Shown in pieces: positions 1 to 5,607 of a stretch of 10,762 nucleotides of DNA. The first letter of the stretch is position 1. Every line of letters starts with the position of its first letter. The DNA is from Terriglobia bacterium (GTDB lineage: Bacteria > Acidobacteriota > Terriglobia > UBA7540): assembly GCA_030040455.1 (NCBI GenBank), contig JASHTR010000529.1, positions 1 to 10,762 of the forward strand, in the 5' to 3' direction. A program made the position numbers and the translations under genes. Under the pieces are notes generated by a model, which was given only the letters and a program-made list of their open reading frames with translations, was not told where the DNA came from and did not search any database.

Positions 1-105
1 TTACTGGCCCATACGATTCCGGGCTCCATCGTTGTCCCCTCGATGGTGGCGACGGTTGCTGTGCTCCAGCTCCAATATCACTTCAGCTACATTACCGTAG
101 CTTGA
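1..105 (+). CDS. C-terminal tail of an unidentified hydrophobic protein (partial)
   Basis: Frame 1 is open from the window edge to a TGA at 103-105 and gives 34 residues rich in Leu, Val, Ile, Ala and Ser, with one His-Thr-Ile-Pro-Gly stretch. The composition suits the last membrane segment of a membrane protein. It lies on the same strand as the substrate-binding protein and TsdA genes, so it could be the preceding gene of that cluster, but the family is not recognisable from so short a tail. An accidental open frame cannot be excluded. Positions 106-185 between this stop and the MITE hold nothing I can identify. Confidence 0.35.
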   Translation, partial: LLAHTIPGSIVVPSMVATVAVLQLQYHFSYITVA

Positions 106-185
106 TGAACTTCGGGCCACTCGCATGAACTGTCATCCTCCAATCGTGCTTCGATTTCGCGCTGCTGTTTGCCGCGCAGTCATTT

Positions 186-350
186 GGAGCCGCGCACGAA
201 TAACGCGAACAATGGGCAGCGCATTAGAGTTTCCTGTCTTTGGAAACTGTCTGTCAACCCTACCCGAAAAGCCGCAGACTTCGAAAAGCGCGAAGTCGCT
301 ACTCCTACCCCGCGGCGCGACAGATGTTCAAGCGATCCATGCGCGGGCCC
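186..350 (+). mobile_element. MITE-like element, copy 1 (165 bp)
   Basis: This segment matches, in inverted orientation and at roughly 85% identity by eye, the segment at 5318-5487. Its ends are imperfect inverted repeats: the left end begins GGAGCCGCGCACGAATAACG and the reverse complement of the right end begins GGGCCCGCGCATGGATCGCT, with about 18 of 26 positions matching. Inside are two hairpins, arms 228-234/242-248 (AGTTTCC) and 277-283/291-297 (GACTTCG), both with 7-nt loops. The arms are shorter than in copy 2 because of substitutions, so this copy looks older or more diverged. It has no coding capacity of its own. Flanking bases do not show a convincing target duplication, so the end points are approximate. 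The right end stops 2 bp before the ATG of the substrate-binding protein. Confidence 0.75.
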
Positions 351-352
351 TA

Positions 353-1294
353 ATGGCCATTTTGATGATGTCGTTCTTCGCAGTCGCCGCTCCTGCGCAA
401 CAGAGTCTCCCCTGGAGTCAGGGTAAAAACAATCCGGCGCTGGAGAAAGGCTATGTATTTCAGGTCCCGGGTGTTGACAACGTCCCGGATCTGCACGGCA
501 ACCCGGCAGACGCTAAGCTGGTGCTTTTTATTGGGGGAAACCAGTTTATGGTGCTTCCCGAGCTCGTGAGCGCTTTTGTGGAAGAACATCCCGAATTTGT
601 CGGAACGATTTTCTATGAGACACTGCCCCCCGGCATCTTGCTGAACCAAATGCAAAACAATGATACGCTGACCCTCGGCAACCTGACGCTCACGGTTCAC
701 CCCGACGTCTTTGAGGCGGGAGCTTTGAAGCTGGAGGCGCTGAAAAACCAGAACGCCGTCAAGAGTTATGTGACCTATGCCACCAACGAGCTGGCCATCA
801 TGGTGCGAAAGGGCAATCCCAAGCACATCCAATCGCTCAACGATCTTGGCCGGGAGGACGTGCGCCTCTCCATGCCCAACCCGGACTGGGAAGGCGTTGC
901 GCGGCTCATCCAGAACTCGTTGCGCAAGGCGGGTGGCGAAGCGCTGGTTGAAAAAGTCATGGTCGACAAGCAGGAGAAAGGCACCACGTTTCTAACGCAC
1001 GTGCACCACCGCGAAACGGCGATGCGCATCATTCAAAACCTTTCCGATGCCGGCGTCACCTGGCAGTCGGAAGTCCATTTTCAGGAGAGCCTGGGCAACC
1101 CGATTGGCGGCGTCCCCATCCCCCAACGCTACAATACGGTTGGAATCTACGCGGCGGGAGTGCTGGTGAGCGCGCCCCACCCCGCGGCAGGCCGCCTCTG
1201 GGTAGACTTTCTGAGCTCCGACAAAGCGCAGTCTATTTATCGCGAGTTCGGTTTTGGGATGCCGCAACCCGCATTACGCCCGCAGGCGAAGTGA
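353..1294 (+). CDS. Periplasmic substrate-binding protein (type 2 fold, ModA/SBP_bac_11-like)
   Basis: A 313-residue exported protein. Starting at the ATG at 353, residues 1-15 form a short hydrophobic signal ending Ala-Pro-Ala before Gln-Gln. The mature part begins a Rossmann-like lobe at KLVLFIGGNQFM and continues with PELVSAFVEEHPE, the pattern of type 2 periplasmic binding proteins of the molybdate-binding sort. Near the C-terminus AAGRLWVDFLSSDKAQSIYR and the following FGFGMP match the closing helix and strand of that family. The ligand is not determinable. The frame is open back to 125, but that stretch is mostly MITE sequence. The start at 353 has no Shine-Dalgarno site and no positive n-region, so the original 5' end may have been altered by the MITE. 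The tsdA-like gene follows after 16 bp, and no ABC permease or ATPase is visible. Confidence 0.8.
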   Translation: MAILMMSFFAVAAPAQQSLPWSQGKNNPALEKGYVFQVPGVDNVPDLHGNPADAKLVLFIGGNQFMVLPELVSAFVEEHPEFVGTIFYETLPPGILLNQMQNNDTLTLGNLTLTVHPDVFEAGALKLEALKNQNAVKSYVTYATNELAIMVRKGNPKHIQSLNDLGREDVRLSMPNPDWEGVARLIQNSLRKAGGEALVEKVMVDKQEKGTTFLTHVHHRETAMRIIQNLSDAGVTWQSEVHFQESLGNPIGGVPIPQRYNTVGIYAAGVLVSAPHPAAGRLWVDFLSSDKAQSIYREFGFGMPQPALRPQAK

Positions 1295-1310
1295 TCCTGA
1301 AGAGAGGCTC

Positions 1311-2129
1311 ATGGCAAACCACCAGAAAGTTCTGTTTGCGGTTCTCTTGCTCGCCGCGCTGACCTCCGCGACGCTGCTTTGGAGCTCGGGCCGGGCTGCA
1401 TCCCTGCCGGATTCGCCCGGAACGCCAATCCCTGCTGTTCCCTTGCGCGTGCCGCCCGAGTCGTCCATCCCAGCCGGCCCGAAAGGCGACCTGATCCGAT
1501 TGGGAAAGAACATCATCACGGACACGCCCCAATACGCCTCTGCTTACACGGGCAACGATATGAAATGCAGCGATTGTCACATCGGCGGAGGCACCGTGGC
1601 ATTCGCGTCTCCGCTCGGCGGGGTGACAACCCTTTTCCCGTGGTACAGTCCGCGCGCCAAGCGAGTGATTACGATTCAAGACCGGCTCAACGAATGTTTC
1701 GTCCGCAGCCAGAACGGCAAGCCGCTGCCTTCAGACAGCCGCGAGATGATTGCGATGATTGCATACATGAACTGGTTGTCTCAGGGCGTTCCGATGGGAT
1801 CAACCGTGCAAGGTCGTGGGTTGCTGCGCCTGGAAGCACCGGCAAAAATTGACGCCAAGGCGGGCGAGCAAATCTACGCAAAGCAGTGCAGCATGTGCCA
1901 CGGGGCAAGCGGCGAAGGGACGCCCGGCATGGCACCGCCCTTGTGGGGACCACGCTCGATTAATGACGGCGCCGGAATGAGCAAGGTTCCCAAGATGGCC
2001 GCATTCGTCAAGGCGAACATGCCACCCACCCAACCCGGCAGCTTGACGGTCGAAGAAGCCTTTGACGTAGCCGCCTACGTGGACTCGCATCCTCGCCCGC
2101 ACTACAACCCTATCTACGACAAATATTAG
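1311..2129 (+). CDS. tsdA: Diheme c-type cytochrome, thiosulfate dehydrogenase (TsdA-like)
   Basis: A 272-residue exported cytochrome expected to oxidise thiosulfate to tetrathionate, or the reverse, in the periplasm. Residues 7-30 form a signal or anchor segment. Heme motifs are CSDCH at 86-90 and CSMCH at 193-197. The segment PWYSPRAKRVITIQDRLNEC followed by FVRSQNGKPLP is very like TsdA. There the Cys in this position (Cys129 here) is the unusual distal ligand of the active-site heme, and it is kept. Met237 in ANMP is a plausible distal ligand for heme 2. Length is usual for TsdA. The ATG at 1311 has AGAGAGG just upstream, and an earlier in-frame ATG at 1254 lies inside the preceding gene. 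Without a SoxA-type partner visible, TsdA is preferred over SoxA. Substrate is inferred from family resemblance. Confidence 0.88.
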   Translation: MANHQKVLFAVLLLAALTSATLLWSSGRAASLPDSPGTPIPAVPLRVPPESSIPAGPKGDLIRLGKNIITDTPQYASAYTGNDMKCSDCHIGGGTVAFASPLGGVTTLFPWYSPRAKRVITIQDRLNECFVRSQNGKPLPSDSREMIAMIAYMNWLSQGVPMGSTVQGRGLLRLEAPAKIDAKAGEQIYAKQCSMCHGASGEGTPGMAPPLWGPRSINDGAGMSKVPKMAAFVKANMPPTQPGSLTVEEAFDVAAYVDSHPRPHYNPIYDKY

Positions 2130-2155
2130 CGTTGGACTCAATAATTCCCGGTCTT

Positions 2156-3337
2156 CTACGGCTGGGGCACGCTGAGCCTTATTAATACCACGCCGTGGCG
2201 CGGCACGGACGCCGAAAAGCTGCGATCCATTGTACCGAGGTCCTTATGCTCCCAAAGGTCCCGAACCTTGGCAGGCCCGTAAATTCCAACGTCGCTGAAA
2301 TTGACTTCCATCACCGCGTCACCCACGCTGCGGTTAAATAAGCCCACCACCTTGCTGCCATCCGCCATTGCTTTCACCCAAACCTCCAGCGGCCCTTCCT
2401 GGGTCACGCGATGGCCCTCAACCCCTCGCGGGTCCTGGTCCACGGCGATAACTTCGCGGTTGGTCAGAACGCCGAGGGTCTGCGAGTCCATGTTCGTCAG
2501 GTCGTTGCCGGCTAGCAGCGGGGCGGCCAGCATACACCATAAGCTCATCTGGGTGCGCTCTTCATTGATGTTGGTGAGCTTGCCGTTGCCGATTTCGAGC
2601 ATGTCCGGATCGTTCCAGTGTCCCGGCCCGGCATACTTCTGAAGCCCGTTCTGTTCAAACCCGATAAACGCCATTCGCGTATAGTCGGGCGAAATGTCAC
2701 CCGAGGTTCGCCACAGGTTTCCACCCACCGACGGCCCCCATCGCCATACTTGCTGAAGTCCGTACTGGCAGAGGCTGAAAACAATGGGCCGCCCGGTTGA
2801 GAGCAGCGCGTCATACATTTTGCGATAGGCGGCCTGCATCTGGTCCGGCGAGTAAACCTGGGGGGCGCTGCACCAGTCGTATTTCAGATAATCGACACCC
2901 CAGGCCGCATACGTCTTCGCGTCCTGCACTTCGTGCTGGTAGCTGCCGGTATAACGCGCGCAGGTTTTGGGGCCTGGAGAAGAATAAACGCCGAAATTTA
3001 AGTCCAGGCTGTGGATGTAGTCCGCAAGCCCTTTCATGTCTGGAAATTTTGAATTGGGTTGGATGTTTCCTTCCGCATCACGGTCGCCCTGCCAGCAGTC
3101 ATCAATGTTGACGTAGAGATAGCCCGCGGCCTTCATGCCGTTCGTGGCCATGGCGTGCGCCTGCGCGCGAACAATATCTTCGGTGACGCCGCAGTGAAAA
3201 TGATTCCAGCTATTCCAGCCCATCGGCGGCGTCAACGCCACCCGCGACGCCTGGGCGCGCGCCACGCCCGCGAGCGAGCTTGCGAGCAGCACCAACAGGC
3301 ACGAGCGCAGCATTTCGTCGATCTTCGGATGTCTCAT
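2156..3337 (-). CDS. Secreted alpha-galactosidase, glycoside hydrolase family 27
   Basis: A 393-residue retaining alpha-galactosidase that releases terminal alpha-galactose from oligosaccharides or galactomannans, probably in the periplasm or outside. Residues 9-29 are a signal peptide ending Val-Ala-Arg-Ala. The GH27 barrel starts at LTPPMGWNSWNHF (about 35-47). The nucleophile is Asp154 in YLKYDWC, the acid/base is Asp214 in WRTSGD, and substrate-pocket motifs NIDDCW (77-82) and GHWNDPDML (239-247) are intact. A C-terminal beta domain begins around residue 300. Length is normal for bacterial GH27. The ATG at 3337 is supported by AGGAG at 3351-3347 with 9 nt spacing. It converges on the tsdA-like gene with 26 bp between stops and looks monocistronic. 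An alpha-N-acetylgalactosaminidase or arabinopyranosidase activity is possible within the family but less likely. Confidence 0.93.
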   Translation of the reverse strand: MRHPKIDEMLRSCLLVLLASSLAGVARAQASRVALTPPMGWNSWNHFHCGVTEDIVRAQAHAMATNGMKAAGYLYVNIDDCWQGDRDAEGNIQPNSKFPDMKGLADYIHSLDLNFGVYSSPGPKTCARYTGSYQHEVQDAKTYAAWGVDYLKYDWCSAPQVYSPDQMQAAYRKMYDALLSTGRPIVFSLCQYGLQQVWRWGPSVGGNLWRTSGDISPDYTRMAFIGFEQNGLQKYAGPGHWNDPDMLEIGNGKLTNINEERTQMSLWCMLAAPLLAGNDLTNMDSQTLGVLTNREVIAVDQDPRGVEGHRVTQEGPLEVWVKAMADGSKVVGLFNRSVGDAVMEVNFSDVGIYGPAKVRDLWEHKDLGTMDRSFSASVPRHGVVLIRLSVPQP

Positions 3338-3432
3338 CGCTTCACGCTCCTGAACGAATGTCAGCTTCCACTTGCGCCATCCAAGCAGAGGAGGAAGTTT
3401 ATCGCCACGACAAATGAGAAGTCCAGTAAAAG

Positions 3433-3648
3433 ATGCGCATTATCGTCGAAAAAGCTCCGGGATCGCTTGACGAGCTAGCGCGTATTACCGGCAAGGCCAA
3501 GTCGAATCTGTCGCGGACCTTAAAGACAATGGCAGGCTATGGCCTTGTCCGCCTTGAGCGCGGCGAGCGCAGCCGCATCACGCCACAGGTGACTCACGAC
3601 CGGGTGGAATTGGAGATCCCGCTCACCCGGTCGCGGAAAGTAAGTTGA
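3433..3648 (+). CDS. Short winged-helix protein, orphan TumA/HVO_A0114-like antitoxin, probably truncated
   Basis: Seventy-one residues with a helix-turn-helix (LDELARITGKAKSNLSRTLK, about 12-31) followed by a wing (GYGLVRLERGERSRITPQV). The pattern matches the DNA-binding domain of HVO_A0114/TumA-type antitoxins, which are usually 100-130 residues. Upstream in the same frame lie plausible coding residues (EEEVYRHDK) cut off by TGA at 3415-3417 and TAA at 3427-3429, so the N-terminal third appears lost. The ATG at 3433 has no clear Shine-Dalgarno site. No TumE-like toxin is recognisable on either side. It lies divergently from the alpha-galactosidase gene, so regulation of that gene is conceivable but unsupported. 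It may be a working short regulator or a pseudogene. Confidence 0.6.
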   Translation: MRIIVEKAPGSLDELARITGKAKSNLSRTLKTMAGYGLVRLERGERSRITPQVTHDRVELEIPLTRSRKVS

Positions 3649-3773
3649 GCAACAATCGCTTGTGTGCAATCGAAGGCTGCGCAGGAAAGCCCTCGAAGGC
3701 GTGAGTGTTATGATAGCGGAAGATTTATTCCAATAAAGCAAAGGGCATGAAGCTTACTAAACGGGATATTTTT

Positions 3774-3788
3774 GCGGAGAGGGTGGGA
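3774..3788 (-). repeat. 15-bp duplicate of the tRNA-Ser 3' end
   Basis: GCGGAGAGGGTGGGA at 3774-3788 is identical to 4113-4127, which covers the acceptor 3' strand, the discriminator base and part of the T arm of tRNA-Ser. The two copies are in the same orientation and 339 bp apart, bracketing the GIY-YIG remnant. This is the pattern of an attachment-site core left by insertion at a tRNA 3' end. The copy starts in an A+T-rich stretch and is not part of a second tRNA. Confidence 0.7.
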
Positions 3789-3815
3789 CCTCCTACGTCC
3801 TCCGGACTATGGAGG
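3789..3815 (-). terminator. Hairpin after the GIY-YIG frame
   Basis: CCTCC (3789-3793) pairs with GGAGG (3811-3815), and GTCC (3797-3800) with GGAC (3804-3807) around a 3-nt loop, with a 3x3 internal loop between. On the minus strand it overlaps the TAG stop of the GIY-YIG frame and abuts the duplicated tRNA end. There is no T-run, so it may be a cassette-end structure and not a terminator. Confidence 0.35.
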
Positions 3816-4064
3816 TTAAAATTCGTTTACGCAGACTGGCGGCCCCGGAACCGCTCTTGAGGTACTTCTCCAGAGCGCGAGCAGTTGTTTCTCCCCGCAC
3901 CGCGATGTACGCTTCCAGCGCCAGTGGCCGACGAAATCTCGTGGACTCACATTTACCTTCGTGGTGCTCTTCCAGCCGACGCTTGAGGTCGTTTGTGGAG
4001 CCAACGTACAGTTTCCGTCCTTCTCGCTGGAAAGAATGTAAACATACCACATAAGATCGGCCAT
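3793..4064 (-). pseudogene. GIY-YIG family nuclease, frameshifted, attached to tRNA-Ser
   Basis: Two frames together encode a small single-domain GIY-YIG protein of about 90 residues. The first frame starts at ATG 4064 or 4052 with MWYVYILSSEKDG, the GIY-type strand. The second continues KLYVGSTNDLKRRLEEHHEG, which supplies the YIG strand and the conserved Arg and His, then ALEKYLKSGSG with the conserved Glu, ending at TAG 3795-3793. Restoring one A in the run at 4012-4016 gives a perfect join (DGKLYVGSTND). The frame that runs back over the tRNA to 4194 yields only tRNA-derived residues and is not a genuine N-terminus. It lies on the tRNA strand 46 bp past the CCA end and is probably transcribed with it. 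It is either a decayed mobile nuclease or an intact gene with a homopolymer sequencing error. Confidence 0.8.
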
Positions 4065-4110
4065 CCATCCTACGCCAGAGGCTTCGGATGGCTCGCCACC
4101 GGCGTTTGGG

Positions 4111-4200
4111 TGGCGGAGAGGGTGGGATTCGAACCCACGATGCGGTTTCCCGCATACACGCTTTCCAAGCGTGCTCCTTAAGCCACTCGGACACCTCTCC
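4111..4200 (-). tRNA. tRNA-Ser (anticodon GGA), CCA encoded
   Basis: On the minus strand, GGAGAGG at 4200-4194 pairs with CCTCTCC at 4121-4115, followed by discriminator G (4114) and an encoded CCA (4113-4111). The anticodon stem CACGC/GCGTG encloses the loop TTGGAAA, giving anticodon GGA, which reads UCC and UCU. A long variable arm (GCGG-GAAA-CCGC), typical of class II serine tRNAs, and a GGTTCGAATCC T-arm are present. Total length 90 nt. A good promoter lies 28 bp upstream. The 3' end serves as the apparent insertion site of the GIY-YIG cassette. Confidence 0.96.
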
Positions 4201-4227
4201 ACGTTCGAAGCTTCCCTGAGCATAGAC

Positions 4228-4256
4228 AGTCTAGCCGGTGGCCTTAAGACGGTCAA
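4228..4256 (-). promoter_or_regulatory. Sigma70-type promoter of tRNA-Ser
   Basis: Reading the minus strand, TTGACC (4256-4251, 5 of 6 to consensus) and TAGACT (4233-4228, 4 of 6) are separated by exactly 17 nt. Transcription would begin near 4221, giving a 5' leader of about 20 nt before the mature tRNA. The -35 box lies inside a long palindrome, which could modulate it. Confidence 0.65.
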
Positions 4257-4278
4257 TTCGTTTTCTGAATTGACCGTC
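4248..4278. promoter_or_regulatory. Perfect 12-bp-arm palindrome over the tRNA -35 box
   Basis: GACGGTCAATTC (4248-4259) is the exact reverse complement of GAATTGACCGTC (4267-4278), with a 7-nt loop. It falls between the end of the small membrane protein gene (4381) and the tRNA promoter. As RNA on the minus strand it could terminate the upstream message, but only TT follows the stem, so a classical intrinsic terminator is doubtful. As DNA it could be an operator, since each arm contains a TTGACC hexamer. Confidence 0.55.
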
Positions 4279-4380
4279 GGTCTTAGAGCATACCACCCTG
4301 CAGATCGACAATATCTAAGCAGGATAATTACAGCAAGGTCATCCTTTACAGCGTCGCTACGACCCGGATTGTGAGAAACA

Positions 4381-4614
4381 TCACCCATGATCCGACCGGG
4401 GGGTGTTCCTCCTCTGGGTTGGAGAGGATTGAGTTGCAACGAGCGAATACAGGTAGATGAGAATGCCTATGGCTACTAGGGGACAGCTCATCAGGATGAA
4501 AGCCATGAAAGCCAGCGGATGGACCCAGATAAAAGTAATTAGTTGGATGACAAGCCCGGCGGCGATCAGAATCCCCGCCCAGCGGATGCGGCTTTCAATC
4601 AATGGCGCGGCCAC
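4381..4614 (-). CDS. Small two-helix membrane protein of unknown function
   Basis: Seventy-seven residues starting at a GTG (4614-4612), one base after the TGA (4618-4616) of the cytochrome remnant, so the two frames are translationally adjacent. Two hydrophobic segments, about residues 11-31 (WAGILIAAGLVIQLITFIWV) and 34-58 (LAFMAFILMSCPLVAIGILI), are joined by a short turn. A polar tail of about 19 residues ends in several Arg. It has no Cys pair and no metal motif. Close coupling to a multiheme cytochrome tail suggests it once served the same electron-transfer module, perhaps as a membrane accessory subunit. That is inference, and I do not recognise a named family. It may be an orphan now that its partner is broken. 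Confidence 0.6.
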   Translation of the reverse strand: MAAPLIESRIRWAGILIAAGLVIQLITFIWVHPLAFMAFILMSCPLVAIGILIYLYSLVATQSSPTQRRNTPRSDHG

Positions 4615-4615
4615 G

Positions 4616-5181
4616 TCACTGGTTCTCCTTCCAGAAAGTTGCGTACTTCAGATCGTCAAGATCATGGATCGTATCGTGGCAATTACTCGTCATGCAGGAC
4701 ATTGGGTTGGACTTGATTTTCGCCATCATGTCTGGCGTTTTATGGTGGCCAGGCTCCTCTTCAAAGGTTCGCGCGCCGAGATGGCAGTGAAGGCATTCGT
4801 GATTGTTGAACGGACCACTGGCAAACACGATATCCCCGAGCGCCAGGACGCTATCATAGCTGAACCCTCCAAATAACGAGAAGGTGGTGTTGAAGGCATA
4901 GTTGAGCAAGGTCGCGTTGGCCCGCACCCGGTCCTCGTATCCGGTCGCCAGCAGACTGCTGCTGCTGAGGCTCACATTGTCATTGACGCTCAGGCTGTCC
5001 GTCAGCTTGAGGCGCGCCACCACGTTGCCAGTTGTCTCGGTACTCGGGGTAATCGCGGTGTAAGAGGCCCCATTGTCAAAGGTGCGGAGGCCCCGCGGAG
5101 GCTGAACCGCTTGGAAGGCTGCCAATAGGCGGTGAAGGCGGGCTCGACGGTGTTCCAGCGCACCTTTCCCTGTGACGGCTG
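4616..5181 (-). pseudogene. Porin-like beta-barrel fragment fused to a multiheme cytochrome tail, frameshifted
   Basis: Barrel-like alternating strands are visible: VRWNTVEPAFTAYWQP, SKRFSLRG, then after a frame change LRTFDNGASYTAITP, VVARLKLTDSLSVNDNVSLS and LFGGFSYDSVLALGDI. Adding one G to the run at 5091-5094 joins the frames perfectly. The frame then passes without a stop into a c-type cytochrome tail with CLHCH (4795-4781) and a CX4CH motif (CMTSNCH, near 4696-4676). Barrel porins and multiheme cytochromes are known partners in outer-membrane electron conduits, but one chain carrying a few strands and then two heme motifs is not a usual architecture. No signal peptide or barrel N-terminus is present, and in the barrel frame a TGA lies at 5184-5182. 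Most likely it is a deletion-fusion remnant. Confidence 0.6.
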
Positions 5182-5317
5182 TCACAGCACCAAAGGGAGT
5201 GAGTATGGGATAAAGGAAGCTGCCCCATCCCCTTGGTGGCGCGTGGCGGGGCCGAAATGAGTGAGCTGGAGAAGAATCTGAACAACGTCCATCGCACATG
5301 CCGGATGCCAGAAGCAA

Positions 5318-5487
5318 GGACCCGCGCATGGATAACTTGAACCTCTGTCGCGTCGCGGGGTAGGAGTAGCGCAGACTTCGTGCTTTTCGAAGTCTGCGGC
5401 TTTTCTGGTGGGGTTGACGGACAATCAGAGTTTCCAAAGACAGGAAACTCTGCCTAGCCATTGTTCGCGTTATTCGTGCGCGGCCCC
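5318..5487 (-). mobile_element. MITE-like element, copy 2 (170 bp), inverted
   Basis: The minus-strand reading matches copy 1 along its full length. Terminal inverted repeats are GGGGCCGCGCACGAATAACG at one end and GGACCCGCGCATGGATAACT at the other, about 19 of 25 matching. Two perfect hairpins lie inside, each with 10-bp arms and a 7-nt loop: 5371-5380/5388-5397 (GCAGACTTCG) and 5426-5435/5443-5452 (CAGAGTTTCC). This copy keeps its stems better than copy 1. It has no coding capacity. It separates two unrelated broken genes, a barrel/cytochrome remnant on one side and a DUF2934/Hsp20-like fragment on the other, so it sits at a rearrangement junction. Confidence 0.78.
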
Positions 5488-5607
5488 TAAGGAGGAGGAG
5501 AAGGAGGACGACTTCTTCCAGCGTTTTCAGCGCATGCACGATTCGATTGCCCGCCGGGCGTTCGAAATCTTCGACGGCAACAGCCGATCGTATGGAGGCC
5601 TGACTTT
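5488..5607 (+). pseudogene. Truncated DUF2934/Hsp20-type N-terminal fragment
   Basis: The frame reads KEEEKEDDFFQRFQRMHDSI and then ARRAFEIFDGNSRSYGG. The part from DSIARRAFEIF onward resembles the N-terminal helix found in DUF2934 proteins and in some acidobacterial Hsp20-type chaperones. The fragment has no start of its own because the MITE ends at 5487. After the Gly-Gly it runs into the universal stress gene in another frame, so no chaperone domain follows. Small heat-shock and universal stress genes commonly lie together, so this may be the scar of a neighbour lost by deletion. The last bases (GGAGG, 5594-5598) now serve as ribosome binding site for the stress gene. Confidence 0.5.

Noticed and set aside
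125..352. Upstream in-frame extension of the substrate-binding protein
   Set aside because: It consists largely of MITE sequence and would put a signal peptide in mid-protein. The ATG at 353 directly precedes the hydrophobic signal.
1233..1679. Minus-strand frames opposite the TsdA-like gene
   Set aside because: The sense strand carries both heme motifs and the conserved Cys ligand, so the antisense frames are incidental.
3747..3860. 37-codon plus-strand frame starting MKLTKRDIFAERVG
   Set aside because: It runs through the duplicated tRNA end and antisense to the GIY-YIG frame. Only its first ten codons could be a truncated gene start, and no family is recognisable.
4053..4194. N-terminal extension of the GIY-YIG protein through the tRNA
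   Set aside because: The residues come from reading tRNA-Ser as codons. Mature tRNA sequence is structural, and the genuine nuclease begins at 4064 or 4052.
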